Shown: piece by piece, positions 1-10,800 of the stretch | Position numbering within the stretch: position 1 is the stretch's first letter | Layout: every line of letters starts with the position of its first letter | NCBI GenBank assembly: GCA_009859145.1 | Contig: VRVR01000001.1 | Span: 124,001-188,000 of the forward strand | Source of the DNA: Andalucia godoyi | Lineage: Eukaryota > Discoba > Jakobea > Jakobida > Andaluciidae | Reading direction: 5' to 3' | Length of the DNA: 64,000 nucleotides | The notes under the pieces: model-generated | Databases searched by the model: none | The model's input: the letters and a program-made list of their open reading frames with translations, nothing else | What the model was told of the DNA's origin: nothing | Position numbers and translations under genes: made by a program

Positions 1-149
1 GCGCGAATTGGCATTTGGCGGTAAAACTCTCCTCTCTTCGTTTTTCCCTGTTCTTCGATTTTTCGTTTTACTTCTTCGTTTTTTTAAAATTTTAAAGTTA
101 AAAAAGAATCAAACATTTTAGAATTGAAGAGTCGATTTCAGCAAATATC

Positions 150-1448
150 ATGAGCTCCCCTGCATCAGCTCTTCTTCAACAGGCGGAGGCTGTTCTGCAC
201 GCTATTTCAGGAGGCTCTTCCGAGCTGCACTGTGTTGTTCGTGAGCTTGTTTCGCAGCTTCATGATTCTTATCGGCAGCTTTCCCTCCTCCAGTCCGAAC
301 ATGAAATGATTCGCTACAAATACGAGCAACAAATATTCATGTATGCCTTCTTCTTCTTCTTTCCCCCGTCCTCTCTTTCAAGCTATGTTTCCGCATTTCT
401 CGCAGTTCGTTTGCCAATATTGCTTTTCTTTTGTTCGTATACATGCGTGTGCATTAGGCTTCGGGAATCATTTACGGCCATGGACAATGTTCTGCAAGAA
501 GACAGTCGGATTCTTGATTACGTACAGCAACGCCACAGCGTCATTCGCAACGCTTTGGATGAGACTCCGCGAATTGCATCAAGAATTGTACAAAACGTTG
601 CAAAAGATGTGCCTATCTCGAAGAGTCTCGACATCGGAACACCGAAAGCAACAAATATTTCCGCAAACCGCCCAAGTCCAGCTTCTCGCAAGACGCTCAA
701 TTTGGCATCTCCAGTCCTGGTTCCCTCGGGAAAGAAGGATCCAAGCAGCGGAGCAGGAAGTAAGGAATACCTCATCAAAGCAAGGATCTCATCAGAAACG
801 CTGAAACTGGCTCCAGATTCCATTTTTTCAGAACCAGCGTTCGCATCGCGATCAGGGCTGGCTGCGGCTTGCGCTGACCCACCCATTTCCACGTCCGCAG
901 CTGCGCCTTTGCAAGCCAGCAACGAGGAAATTGACGAGTTTTCCCACCGGTACAACATTCGAAAAGAAAAGGAGATCAAGGTTCAGCAACAGCGCCAACA
1001 GCAGCAGCAGCAACAACAACAACACCAGTCACAGCCAAAAGTGTCTGTGGAACATTCCAATGCTGTCGTGGGCGACGCAGCGGAGAATACGAAGGAGCAT
1101 GAATCAAGTCGCAAGCGGCCACGTTCCACGGCAGACGGCGCTCGTGGAATCGACGACTACAAGTCAGAGCCATCGAAAAAGTCAAAAAAGGTTCGAGAGG
1201 AATCGAATGGGACCACTTGTCCCGAATGCGATGCACTGATCACGAGCATTGTGCAAAACAAGGATATTGACATGTCAAAGGTTGACATCAAGGACATGTG
1301 CAGACACAAGCATGTGCACCGCCCGCCCAAGAAACACATTGAAATCTACGGTGACGAGTGGCGCCAGAACGGAGTCCAAGTTGCGACGACGCAGGAAGAA
1401 AGACAAGCAATTGCAGAACGAGAACTGATTCGATCAAAGTTTGCCTAG
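150..1448 (+). CDS. CtIP/Sae2-like DNA-end resection factor (putative), 2 exons
   Basis: Exons are 150-340 and 458-1448 (393 residues). The 117-nt intron starts GTATGC and ends TTAG. It is a multiple of three with no stop, so the unspliced frame also stays open. The N-terminal ~100 residues look helical or coiled-coil. The middle is Ser/Pro-rich with a polyglutamine run at about nt 984-1025 and a basic NLS-like KRPR stretch. Near the C-terminus a CPEC pair is followed about 25 residues later by CRHKHVHRPP. That layout matches the C-terminal domain of CtIP/Sae2/Ctp1, which activates the MRE11 nuclease in double-strand break resection. The usual TP-x-x-FW segment after this motif is not recognisable, so the assignment is tentative. 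The alternative is an unrelated nuclear protein with a zinc-binding knuckle. Confidence 0.5.
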   Translation: MSSPASALLQQAEAVLHAISGGSSELHCVVRELVSQLHDSYRQLSLLQSEHEMIRYKYEQQIFMYAFFFFFPPSSLSSYVSAFLAVRLPILLFFCSYTCVCIRLRESFTAMDNVLQEDSRILDYVQQRHSVIRNALDETPRIASRIVQNVAKDVPISKSLDIGTPKATNISANRPSPASRKTLNLASPVLVPSGKKDPSSGAGSKEYLIKARISSETLKLAPDSIFSEPAFASRSGLAAACADPPISTSAAAPLQASNEEIDEFSHRYNIRKEKEIKVQQQRQQQQQQQQQHQSQPKVSVEHSNAVVGDAAENTKEHESSRKRPRSTADGARGIDDYKSEPSKKSKKVREESNGTTCPECDALITSIVQNKDIDMSKVDIKDMCRHKHVHRPPKKHIEIYGDEWRQNGVQVATTQEERQAIAERELIRSKFA

Positions 1449-1735
1449 CGCTGGTGTTTTGGTGCTATGGTGCAAGAAAGCGATTCACACAATCGCTTCG
1501 CAAGTGGGGGAACAGAAAGGAATGTGTGCGAGAACGTGCGTCGGGGGCGCGATGCCAGTCTTTTAGGGGCGAGAGTGCATAAAAGATGGTGCAAGACGGG
1601 CAGGGACAGGGGGCCGGGCGGAAGGGTCGTCGAGGAAGTTTACTTGATGAAATGCGCCGAATGAAGATGAATGTAATATGAAACGACAGTGAATACGCCA
1701 GCACCATCAAAACATCCGAATCAAGAAATAATCAA

Positions 1736-1907
1736 TCAGTTTTCAGAATCATCGTTTGCTGGCTGCGTTTTTTCCGCGCCCGATGGTGAAGCACTGAACG
1801 AAAAGAGGCGTTTTGAACAGAAAGCATGAATCAAAAAAATGAGAACATGGCAAGAATGGTTAATCGAAAACGCAAGATGAAACACAGATTATGAAGCACA
1901 AGAATCG

Positions 1908-1939
<32 letters not shown>

Positions 1940-2495
1940 CATACTCATCATCGTTATAGCGCGTTGATGGTCTCTTATCATAAGGCGCATCCCTAGAAGA
2001 CGACCGTTCGTTGTGCATCAGAGTCAAGCGAGGTGGCTTTTTTGCGTATTCCACAGTCAGTGTTCGTCCAAAGACTCGTCGGTTGTTGAACGCAAAAATA
2101 GCATCATCTGCATCCCTTGGATCGAAGTATTCGATAAATGCGAACCCTTTGCAGCAATTGTCTTCATCTCGAGGAACCAAACAGCTTCGAATGCGCCCGT
2201 TTCGACGAAACTCATGAAGCAGTTCGTTGTCTGTCACATCATCTGGAAGCCTCGATATGTAAATAATGCGCCGTGGGCGCTCTCCGCCATCACGATCCCC
2301 GTTCGAGTTCGGACGAAAGTCATCACGACGAGAATCCCGCGAACTCGATCGCGTGTGGGAGGCTGAGGATGCAGAGACAGACGAGGAAGAACCTGAGAAA
2401 GATGAAGACGAAAGCGAAGTCAATGCGTCTGTAGACCGAGTGGGATCACGAAGGCTGCGATCTGGGGAACGGGGAGGCGACGCAGAGCCAGACAT
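1736..2495 (-). CDS. SR-type RNA-binding protein with one RRM, 2 exons
   Basis: Exon 1 is 2495-1945 and exon 2 is 1793-1736 (202 residues). The N-terminal third is Ser/Arg/Pro-rich (SPPRSPDRS, SSSRDSRR). One RRM follows at about residues 74-153, with RNP2 seen as IIYISRL and RNP1 as KGFAFIEY. This is the layout of Tra2/SR-like splicing regulators in the nucleus. The 151-nt intron has a GTATGT donor and contains a long CT run just inside the 5' end. Its acceptor was chosen because it gives an acidic, in-frame 19-residue tail and a stop. Reading through the intron instead gives a hydrophobic tail ending at 1860. This is the only intron in the window placed at the 3' end of a gene. The exact SR subtype is not clear. 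Confidence 0.75.
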
Positions 2496-2625
2496 TTTCG
2501 TTTTCTGTTTTTTTCTAAATTACTGCGCACATGCACTCGAGGCAAGATAGAAGAGAGAAATGGGGTAGTGCAAAATTTTGGTCTCGGGTGCTGTCTGTCC
2601 GAGCTCAGCTGTGATGCGAGCTGCA

Positions 2626-2661
<36 letters not shown>

Positions 2662-3015
2662 AATGATAATATTAATTCAGAAAAAATCAAAGGGAGAAAA
2701 AATAACAGAAGGGGGAAAAAGGGGAAAAGGAGTGTCTTGCAGACTACGATTGCATGGTTGCACATGCATGATAATGGCTGTGCCCCACGGCCCAGCGGGT
2801 CCGGACTCGGACTTTTCGGAGTCCGAATGTGTGCATCAGAATGATGTGCGTTTCTGTTGCTGCCGTCTGCACTCATGTCTAATTTGCATAGAATTTCCAA
2901 AACCTGTTCCAATGCTGTGTCAGTGAAAAGTGCTTATTTTTGTAGTGTACAGTATATTGGATTGATCTTCTCGGAGGAGGAGAGGAAAAAAGAAAAGAAA
3001 AGAAAAGAAAAAAAG
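2496..3015. promoter_or_regulatory. divergent intergenic region with (AAT)n tract
   Basis: This 520-bp gap separates the divergently transcribed RRM gene and the multi-PH gene. It holds an AAT repeat at about 2627-2660, an A/G-rich stretch ending at the downstream ATG, and no convincing ORF or RNA gene. Confidence 0.5.
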
Positions 3016-6000
3016 ATGTCGTTTGATGTGTTTCGGATCATTTATGCGACACCAAATTCTTCTCGTGCTGTACCTCGAAAGCTGGTCTTGGACGATCGGA
3101 ACGGCGAGCTCAAACTTGTTGCTGCAGACAGTCGGTTATCCCAGTTTATTTCGTTCCGCGATGTTGCAAATGTTCGGGAGGCTTTGGAATCCGATCGCTT
3201 CACTGTTTCACTGCGCTCTGGCGAGACTTTGCATTTTCGACTTGCGCTTCCAGTCCAAAGAACGCGAGTTGTGTCCGAGTTAAGACGAATCATGAACGAT
3301 CTGTTCGCCCATTCCCGGTCAAAATCGCCTCCCAAATCGTCTCATCGTACCATATCTTCACCAACGGCGGCACGTTCCCCACCGGCAAGTGTACACAAGT
3401 ACGCCAACCCTGGTTTCCTGACGTTGTATCCTTTGCAGCCTCAGTTTTCAACAGCCTCGGTTTCCATCATCCATCCCTTGTTGTCTGAAGATGGCTTAAC
3501 AGTATTTTCAGAGCTTGCGCTCCCAGCAATGTTGTGGTTCAGCATTGACAGAAATGGGATGCTGTCCGCTCATCGGTACCCCCGAGATTCCAAACCCGTA
3601 TTTGAGATTTCTTTGTCAAAATGCGAAGGATCCGTCGTCTCGGAGCAGGAAGAGTTTTTCTTTTGTTTCAATCTCGGTGGCTCTTTTACGCTTCGACTAT
3701 GCGCAACGTCCCAAGAAGAGAGACTCGAGTGGGTGAATACGTTGCTGATGAGTATTCACTCTGTCCGACCGCTGCCAGCACTTTCTCCATTTTCGCCGCC
3801 ATCGCTGGCCACACGATCTCGGACCACCATTCTGACATCGCCTGAAATCGTATCTCCGTATCAAGAATCTGCTCAGGATTTCTTGAATTCTGTTTTGAAG
3901 AGCAGTTTTTCGAAGGCAAAGCAAGAGTCCATCTCTGAGTTCATGTCCACTGCTGATCCATCCGATCTCAAGTACTATGTTTTGCAAGAAAATTCCATTG
4001 CCAACGATGCGAGCGATGATGTGATTCGTGCGCTTTGGAAGAATGATGATGTCGAAAATCTTCATCTCATGTACGAGACTTGTTTTAAGCCGATTGCTGC
4101 ACCTGTTGTGGATTCTTTATCACAAAATGGCGAAGCGCAGGAAGTTTCGGTGGATGATGTTCAGTCAATTGCACCACCAGAATCTTTTTCGCCGAAGTCG
4201 GCGACCAGAAGTCGCGACGATGCATCCATCCATAGCGGTACCCCGTCTCCTCGATCGTCTCGTCGAACATCCCATGACAGATCCGTTCGAATGGCAAGTC
4301 CACGCTCTGCGTCTTCGCAAAATAGGATGCCGTCGAATAGTCCACCCGCGGCGACGAAATCTGGAGGCAGGGACTCTGAGGCTCATCTGACTGTGAGGCC
4401 CTCTGCGGAACCGTCGTCTCCGAGATCGCAGACCACTGTTCCTGTGGATTCCGCATCTGCAAGGCGTTCATCAACAGCATCCAGCCCAAAGTCTCAGTCG
4501 CAGTCGCAGTCGCAGTCTCCTGTCATCCCGCTCAATACTGCTCATCAGGAGCATCGATCGGAAGAGAACTGCCAACCTGCTGGAATCGCTGCAGATGAAC
4601 CGGGGCAACTGCAACCTGCAGCTCCATCTGACGCGTCATCCAGCGATTCTGTATCCGTTTCACATGTCCAAGCCTCTTCAGAAGCGGATGCAGCTCATCA
4701 TTCACCGACACCCCCATCAGGTTGTCCACTACCTAGCGGGGAGTCGTCTTCTTCCGATCCTGCTTGTTCGTCTCCAGCCGCTAGCGCCTCTTCTCCGGTG
4801 CTTCCTCCTCCTCCTCCTCCTCCTCCTCCAATGCACTCCAACTCACAGGCTTCTGTTGCTGCTGTTCATACTCCGACAAAGACTGGCGCTCCTCCGTCTC
4901 AAGCACCGCCACCACCGCCACCACCCCCTCCATCACGTCCTCCTGGTTCTTCTTCTACTTCGGCTGATGTTGCTGCACCTGCACCTCCTCCTCCGCCACC
5001 ACCACCACCACCACCACCGTCACAGTCACAATCACAATCACAATCAGTATTGTCACCATCACCAACTGCTATTGCATCATCGTCTACGACTGCCGCTCTG
5101 CAGTCATCAGCAGGGGACAGCCGAGCCTCGGCAATTCCGTCTCAAAGTACCTCCGTGCCTGTTTCTGATGAGCCTGCTCATTCTGGAAATGTGGAGTCAT
5201 CTAGGGGTTTGTCAGATGGAAGCGGGTCAGAACTCCGCATTTCAACGGGACCGTCCCCGTCGGATGATGATCAAATGGCTGCTTCCACATCGCCCATTTC
5301 TCCGGAAAGGTCGGATTTGTTGTCCAGTATTCGGAACCGTCGCCAGACAGTGTTCAAGACACCAACTCCGGATGCTCCCGTGGACACCGCATCCACGTAC
5401 AAGGCTGTCATCCGAGTTGATCCAGCAGTTCTCGATCCTCTTCCAAGCAACATGGAACTCGTTCGACAAATAGTTTCCACCAATCCGACTCGAAAGGAGG
5501 TCATGGAGCGCATTAGAGGGAAATATAAGAACCGAAAAGTTGCAGGTGTTGGACCCAACGTGGATCCTTCTGCTGATGCACAGTCGGCCACACCAGGCTC
5601 CACTACGGCGGTCGAGTCATCGTCAACTGCATTGCAAGATCCTGCGTCGACATCCGTGGCCGTTGAGAGTTCGGAACCTCGAAAAGAATCATCCTCGGCG
5701 TCTGCGGATGCCAGCGGAGCGCCGGAATCGTCTCAGTCAGAAGATCGGCGCGCGATTCTTGCTCGTCTTCGATCGCGGAACCGCAGGACAATTTCCCCTA
5801 CTCGCGAAGCGCCCATGAAATCCTCCGACGCGGACGCAACGACTGAACCTTCGATGGCTGGCTCGAGCGGTGACGTCTCAACTTCTCCCGTTCCTGCTTC
5901 TGACGTAGCGCCGTTGCCTGCCCCGCCTGCCGCGAGTCACACTCCGACATCCGTTGTCACGGCTTCGTCTTCGTCTTCGTCTTCGTCTTCCCCACCCACT

Positions 6001-6732
6001 GCTGCTTCAAACTCTACGCATCCTGCGATGACTAGTGACTCTGTGCAAGAGAATGAGGCTGGTGTATCGGCATCGCAGTCACAGAAGCAATCAGCAGCTG
6101 AGGCTGAGACAATTTCGATCACTCCTTCGGAATCAGAGCAAAGATCGACTGCAGCGCAGTCTTCCAATTCTGCGGCATCGATCAGCTCTCAACCTGGTCT
6201 CACTTCGTCGTCTTCTGCCGCTTCTTCTTCTTCTTCGGCCTCCACCGTGCCATCAACGGCAGCGAAAGATATGACGGACAAGCCTGTGCTGACGCCTGAC
6301 AAGAAAAAAGAAGAAATTCGTGCAAGAAAGTTCTTGACAAGGCTGCGTAATGGGCAAGTGTTTACGAAACTGAGTTCAAAGCACCCTTCTAAGAAGACTA
6401 TCCGGTCGATTCATCTCGCTCACGATGACAAGGAAGTCGTCTGGATTGATCGGCTTCACGGAAACAAGATTTGTGGTTCGCTTCCGATCTCTTCTATTTG
6501 GAGAGTAATCAAGTACGCACATCCCGGCCAAAAGTCTCGGCGTCCGCCGCTGCAAGTCCAAAAGGAAAAAGAAAGCGGCACTGCACTGCCCCATCTGCGT
6601 CTCGACGGAGAGCGCCCTCTAGACCTGCTCTGCTCATCTGAGGAAGAACGAGAAGAGTGGGCAGGGCTGTTTGTGTGGCTCTTGCGAGAACATAATGGAA
6701 ACAAGACCTTCCCAGACGCAGAGGACTGGTAG
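3016..6732 (+). CDS. multi-PH, polyproline, WH2-like putative actin-signalling protein
   Basis: This is a single exon of 1238 residues. The start at 3016 was chosen because the frame upstream (from 2857) is low-complexity A/G sequence. Residues 1-95 and 135-250 look like two PH-type folds, each ending in a W- or L-containing C-terminal helix. A third PH-like domain sits at about 1095-1235. Between them is a Ser/Pro-rich region with three long proline runs (about 595-605, 627-640, 655-670), typical profilin or SH3 ligands. These are followed by a WH2-like segment near 763 (LLSSIRNRRQTVFK) and a related basic motif near 910 (ILARLRSRNRRTI). There is no FH2 domain, so it is not a formin. A membrane-to-actin adaptor is inferred. 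It could equally be a generic phosphoinositide-binding scaffold. Confidence 0.7.
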   Translation: MSFDVFRIIYATPNSSRAVPRKLVLDDRNGELKLVAADSRLSQFISFRDVANVREALESDRFTVSLRSGETLHFRLALPVQRTRVVSELRRIMNDLFAHSRSKSPPKSSHRTISSPTAARSPPASVHKYANPGFLTLYPLQPQFSTASVSIIHPLLSEDGLTVFSELALPAMLWFSIDRNGMLSAHRYPRDSKPVFEISLSKCEGSVVSEQEEFFFCFNLGGSFTLRLCATSQEERLEWVNTLLMSIHSVRPLPALSPFSPPSLATRSRTTILTSPEIVSPYQESAQDFLNSVLKSSFSKAKQESISEFMSTADPSDLKYYVLQENSIANDASDDVIRALWKNDDVENLHLMYETCFKPIAAPVVDSLSQNGEAQEVSVDDVQSIAPPESFSPKSATRSRDDASIHSGTPSPRSSRRTSHDRSVRMASPRSASSQNRMPSNSPPAATKSGGRDSEAHLTVRPSAEPSSPRSQTTVPVDSASARRSSTASSPKSQSQSQSQSPVIPLNTAHQEHRSEENCQPAGIAADEPGQLQPAAPSDASSSDSVSVSHVQASSEADAAHHSPTPPSGCPLPSGESSSSDPACSSPAASASSPVLPPPPPPPPPMHSNSQASVAAVHTPTKTGAPPSQAPPPPPPPPPSRPPGSSSTSADVAAPAPPPPPPPPPPPPSQSQSQSQSVLSPSPTAIASSSTTAALQSSAGDSRASAIPSQSTSVPVSDEPAHSGNVESSRGLSDGSGSELRISTGPSPSDDDQMAASTSPISPERSDLLSSIRNRRQTVFKTPTPDAPVDTASTYKAVIRVDPAVLDPLPSNMELVRQIVSTNPTRKEVMERIRGKYKNRKVAGVGPNVDPSADAQSATPGSTTAVESSSTALQDPASTSVAVESSEPRKESSSASADASGAPESSQSEDRRAILARLRSRNRRTISPTREAPMKSSDADATTEPSMAGSSGDVSTSPVPASDVAPLPAPPAASHTPTSVVTASSSSSSSSSPPTAASNSTHPAMTSDSVQENEAGVSASQSQKQSAAEAETISITPSESEQRSTAAQSSNSAASISSQPGLTSSSSAASSSSSASTVPSTAAKDMTDKPVLTPDKKKEEIRARKFLTRLRNGQVFTKLSSKHPSKKTIRSIHLAHDDKEVVWIDRLHGNKICGSLPISSIWRVIKYAHPGQKSRRPPLQVQKEKESGTALPHLRLDGERPLDLLCSSEEEREEWAGLFVWLLREHNGNKTFPDAEDW

Positions 6733-7230
6733 CCCCGAACTCCCGTGCTCCTTGTCCACTCGCTCCCCTCGCGTCCCCGATCTCGACTTTCTGTCCTTTA
6801 CAGCTGGGACGAAAACGTGCATCCGTCACGCATCATTGGCTGCAGAATAGCATGTGAATTGACACGCTTTCGGATGGTTTTTGCCAAGCTAACAAATATC
6901 TTTCATGTTTATAACGCACTGTTCTATTATTTTCTTTTTTCTGTTTTTGGCTTGTCGCATGGAATCCCCACGTACATGCCTCTTCCCTCTTCTGCGACGT
7001 TGGGACGGCGGGCTGCGTCGGGGCGGATCAGCAAACGTTCGAACTAGACCGCACACTACCGGAATGGAAGGACGATGATCTCAACGGCTCGATCAAAATA
7101 AAATTAAATAAAAAAAATAAAAAGAAACGAAACTTGAACAACGCCCCCGCGCACATATCACAATTAAACGGATCAAACACCAGAAACATTCGGTTGAAGA
7201 GTAGCAGCCGCTCGCCAAAACATGAATCAT
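6733..7230. other. 3' flank of the PH gene, no gene seen
   Basis: About 500 bp of downstream sequence. It contains an AT-rich stretch with AATAAA-like runs at 7095-7130, plausible for polyadenylation, and no supported ORF. Confidence 0.5.
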
Positions 7231-7555
7231 TATTGATCGTCGCCTAAGCTGTCACCGGAGAGAAATCCCAGCCACATGTTTTTGTCTTGCATTCCGAACG
7301 CAATCGATCACATCTTCGTGAATTTAAAATATCTTGCTCTCCGCCTCTGACGAGAGGGAATCAACGGATTCCTTGGTTCTCGGCGTCGTCGGGCATGGCC
7401 GGTTTGAATTTTGATGGGAGATCCCTCTTTAACGCCTTGAGATGTTTTGTCTTTGTCGTTGATGAAAGGTGCTGCTTGAGGGTTCGATCACAAAAACAAG
7501 AAACAAACGGAATACGTAGAATGAAGAAAGTTCTGGACTCGACTACGGTAAGAGA
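7231..7555 (+). repeat. block-conserved element, copy 1 (candidate structured ncRNA or leader)
   Basis: This region shares a series of conserved blocks, in the same order, with 27784-28334 on the minus strand. The blocks are ATTGATC...CTAAGCTGTCAC at the 5' end, CGCAATCGATCACATCTTCG, CCGCCTC, a 76-nt hairpin (7353-7428) closed by AGAGGGA/TCCCTCT, TTTGTCTTTGTC, GAAAGGTGCTG, GGTTCGAT, and a 3' block TTCTGGACT..GACTACGGTA. Spacers vary in length. Copy 1 lacks about 45 nt between the second and third blocks. The element lies about 320 nt upstream of the gene at 7874 in the same orientation. It matches no RNA family that I recognise. Confidence 0.6.
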
Positions 7556-7873
7556 ACTGCAATTCGCTTGATGTTCAACGCTGATCCACAAAGCTGTCAG
7601 CTCTTACGGCAGGCGCTCCTTTTGGCTGCAATCAATTGATTCAACGACGGGGATTCCCAACCTCCTCCTCTTCTATTGTTGTTGTCCAATTCAGAAAAAT
7701 AACAGATTTTCCGAGGAATGTTTTTATGTTTCCCATCCGCACCAGCATTGATTATTCTGCTTTTTTTTTTTGTTTGCATAGGAGTATTTATTTCATTTGT
7801 AAAATATTTGGACTGGAGGAGGTGAGAGACAAAAGAATAATAATAATAAGCTGCAGCTGCGTAAGAAAAAGGG

Positions 7874-10800
7874 ATGACGGATCGAAATCCGCCTTCGTCG
7901 TTGTCTACACTTTTAGATTCGCTATCGATGATGGATGCTGTTTCGTCGCCGGGTTACTCGTCATCACTCTCCCAACTTTCACGTATGGTAGGAAGTCCGT
8001 TGGCCATGCCGCGGTCTACAAAGCCAAGTACTCCATTATCATCATCCTCTTCCCCGCGGGTTCCGTCGTCAATGTACAAGTCCTCTGAAAGCGAGGCAAA
8101 CGGCTTCAGTCGGCATGGTTATCCTGGCAGTTCATTTCCTTCCGATGACGTTGACAAGCTGCTATGGAGTGCGCGTCTTCGTCCAGTTGATGAATCGTCC
8201 TTTTCTCCATCACGAGGGCACAGGACAGCGTCGCTGATATGCCCAGAAGAAGGAAGAGAAGAACGAGAAGAAGGATCGTCGTTTCAGGCTGATCGACATT
8301 TGGCAGCCAGACAAAAGAACGTATATTCGTATTCCTTGGACAGCGAGGATGTGTCTTGCCAAACTGAAACGTTCTCCGTTTCGGGCAAAAAGCCGTGGAT
8401 TCTTTTGGATACCATGGAGAATGTTATCGCTGGTATTTCCAGCAAAAGGACGATTCAACGGCGGTCCGTCGAGACAAACCACTCGGTTTCGGAGGTTGCA
8501 GAGCCCATTTTGATCGTGGACAATAGCAACGTCGTCGAGCCTTCATTGACGCCATCCTCGCGAAAAGGTTCTTTGGCGAGTGTCGGATCTGCGAAGCAGC
8601 AATCGAAAAAGAATGATTTGACTGCCTTGAAGAGAACCACATCCGACAAGAAGCTGATTGTGATGATTCCAACCACAGAACACAGCAAGGAAGATGCTTG
8701 CGAACAGCAGCAGCAGCAGCAACATCAGCAGCATCCTCATCTCCAACATCAAGTCCCAGTACGAGTGGCTGTGGATTCGTTTGCTCGCGAATGCGAGGTA
8801 CATGACGAGGAGTCGTTTTGGGTGCTGAAGCGGAATTTTGAACGTGAGCTGTACGAGGCCCGTTCGTACTGTTCGTTTCTTGAAGGGACTCTTGTCACAC
8901 TGGGCTCTTCGGCTCGGTCTGTCATATCCGGGATTCGAGACGAATTGAGAGCGCTTCGAAGCATGAGGATGCCGACGTCTGATTCTTTCAAGGACTCGTT
9001 GATTGGCATCAATGATATGATACAAAGCCTGGTGGAGCAAAATGCGGAACTGAGAGAACGCCTCTCGCTGGTGAACGAACGAGATGTGGTGATTACTGAA
9101 CAGCTGGAACAGGATGTTGCCTACTGGACAAACCAGTACGATGCGCTGCAGTCAAATGCGGAATCTCGAGAGAAGGAACTGCAGCGAGAAATCCGCAGCT
9201 TGGAAGAACGCATTCAGCTGCTTGAATCCAAAGAGAAGATGGTTGCAGAGCGTGCTAGACAAGCTGCCGAAGCGGACATTCTGGTTCTCAAACTTCGTGC
9301 AGATTGGAGGGACATGCGCCAGCGATTTATTTCTGATTTTCGAGATGTGAACAGTTCCTTGACGGGTCTAGACAAGGCATTTTCTCGAAATGATTGTACA
9401 GTTTTTGATAGCGTGGTTCGCTCGTGTTTGAAGACAGAGGCCTTGTCTACGCTTGTCCGTGATGCCGTCAGTCAAACCGTGAATTTCAATGATCGTGGCG
9501 GGGATGCGGACGGATCCGAGGAAGATCTTGCTATTGGGGATGAGACGTTGCCAGAGTATGAAAAGCTATTTGCTGAAGTCATTCCCGCGAACGCGGTTTC
9601 GCAGCTTCGCGATCAGTGGTCTGTATTTAGACCAGTGATGGCGGACACGTTGCTTGTTATTGATTCGCTGCGGCCGATGAGAGACGTTTTCGCGACGGAC
9701 GAGCAGGCCGTTACGGGAATGAAGACCCCAGATGTCGGATCAGATCTGGAGTCCTTTGAAATTCGTCTGAAAGGGCAGGATTCGGACGACACTGCGTCCG
9801 ATGCGTCTGCCGACGATGCTGATGAAGCCCGGTTCTTCGACACAGAGGGCTATGACGAGTCTGTTTCTCCCAAAGAACCTCCAGATGAATTCCTCCAGAT
9901 AGACGAGCAGAAGGCGGAGTCGCACCCAAAAGTGGAGGCCTCCGGGGACCAGACGATCGCTCCGTCCCCGGAGGCCGACCAGTTGAGCGATGAAAAAATT
10001 GTCACCGATTCCGCCGGATCCGCGGCAGCGCAGGAGGATTCGCCTCCTGCTCTCGCTCCGGTTCCGGAACCTGAAGTCGAACAGGCTCCGGAAGAAGTCG
10101 ATCCTGAGTTTCTGGAATTCTTGGGTGCGGATGCCGATGATCTTAGTTACCAAATGCTCGTTCCACGAGAAGTTGCGAAGTCGCAAGCGCACCCCAATGC
10201 ACAGACAGTTTCTGCGTCTCCTTCCACTCCTGAGCGCGGAGCTCCCACTTCTGAGCGCGGAGCTCCTACTCCTGTTCCAGATGAAAACACACGTTCAAAC
10301 ACTCCCATTGCGATTGCTTTGGAGAACACAGATCACGATGGCTCTGGATTTGGAGAGTCGGTCGGTTCCGACGCAGTGTCACCGTTGTCGGCCCGTAATC
10401 GCGCAGACTCCATGTTTTCGCAAGAGAGCACCACAGGATCATCTTTTGCGATGACACCTTCTGCCGCCGCTGCAAGTTCGAAACGTGGGCTCGTTCGGCA
10501 CACTTCGTACGCACTGTCGGCGGTTTCGGCCAAATTCCGCGCGATCCTTCGGTTCCAGCAACAGCTTGAGGCTGGTATTGTGGCTGAGAAGCATTGCCGA
10601 AATGCAGAGCCTCACAAAATCAACATGATGCTTGTGAAACAGGACGATTACAACCTGTCTCTCAAGTATCCTTCGTCGAAGAAGGTCACGGAGGTGATCC
10701 ATGCAATGTTTTGCATTCAATGGGATTCGCTTGGAGTTGACGGATTCCCGATGAAGTTCAAGAAGCGCAGAAGTATTCCTCTTGTGTGCATTCGAAAGTT

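Noticed and set aside
2857-3015. 53-residue upstream extension of the multi-PH protein
   Set aside because: It ends in a Lys/Glu run coded by an A/G tract and adds no domain. The ATG at 3016 directly precedes the PH fold.
4595-5473. 292-residue plus-strand frame rich in Leu/His/Arg inside the multi-PH gene
   Set aside because: It is a shadow of the Ser/Pro-rich coding frame. Composition follows from reading CT-rich and CA-rich codons out of frame, and no domain is seen.
7353-7428. tRNA gene suggested by a GGTTCGAT-like box nearby
   Set aside because: No cloverleaf can be drawn. The stem is 7-10 bp but the D and anticodon arms do not form, and the box lies outside the hairpin.
7361-7591. Minus-strand 76-residue ORF ending PDDAENQGIR, shared in part with the 27.9-kb copy
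   Set aside because: The frame is broken by an indel in the second copy and the matching bases pair in a hairpin, so a structural RNA explanation fits better than coding.
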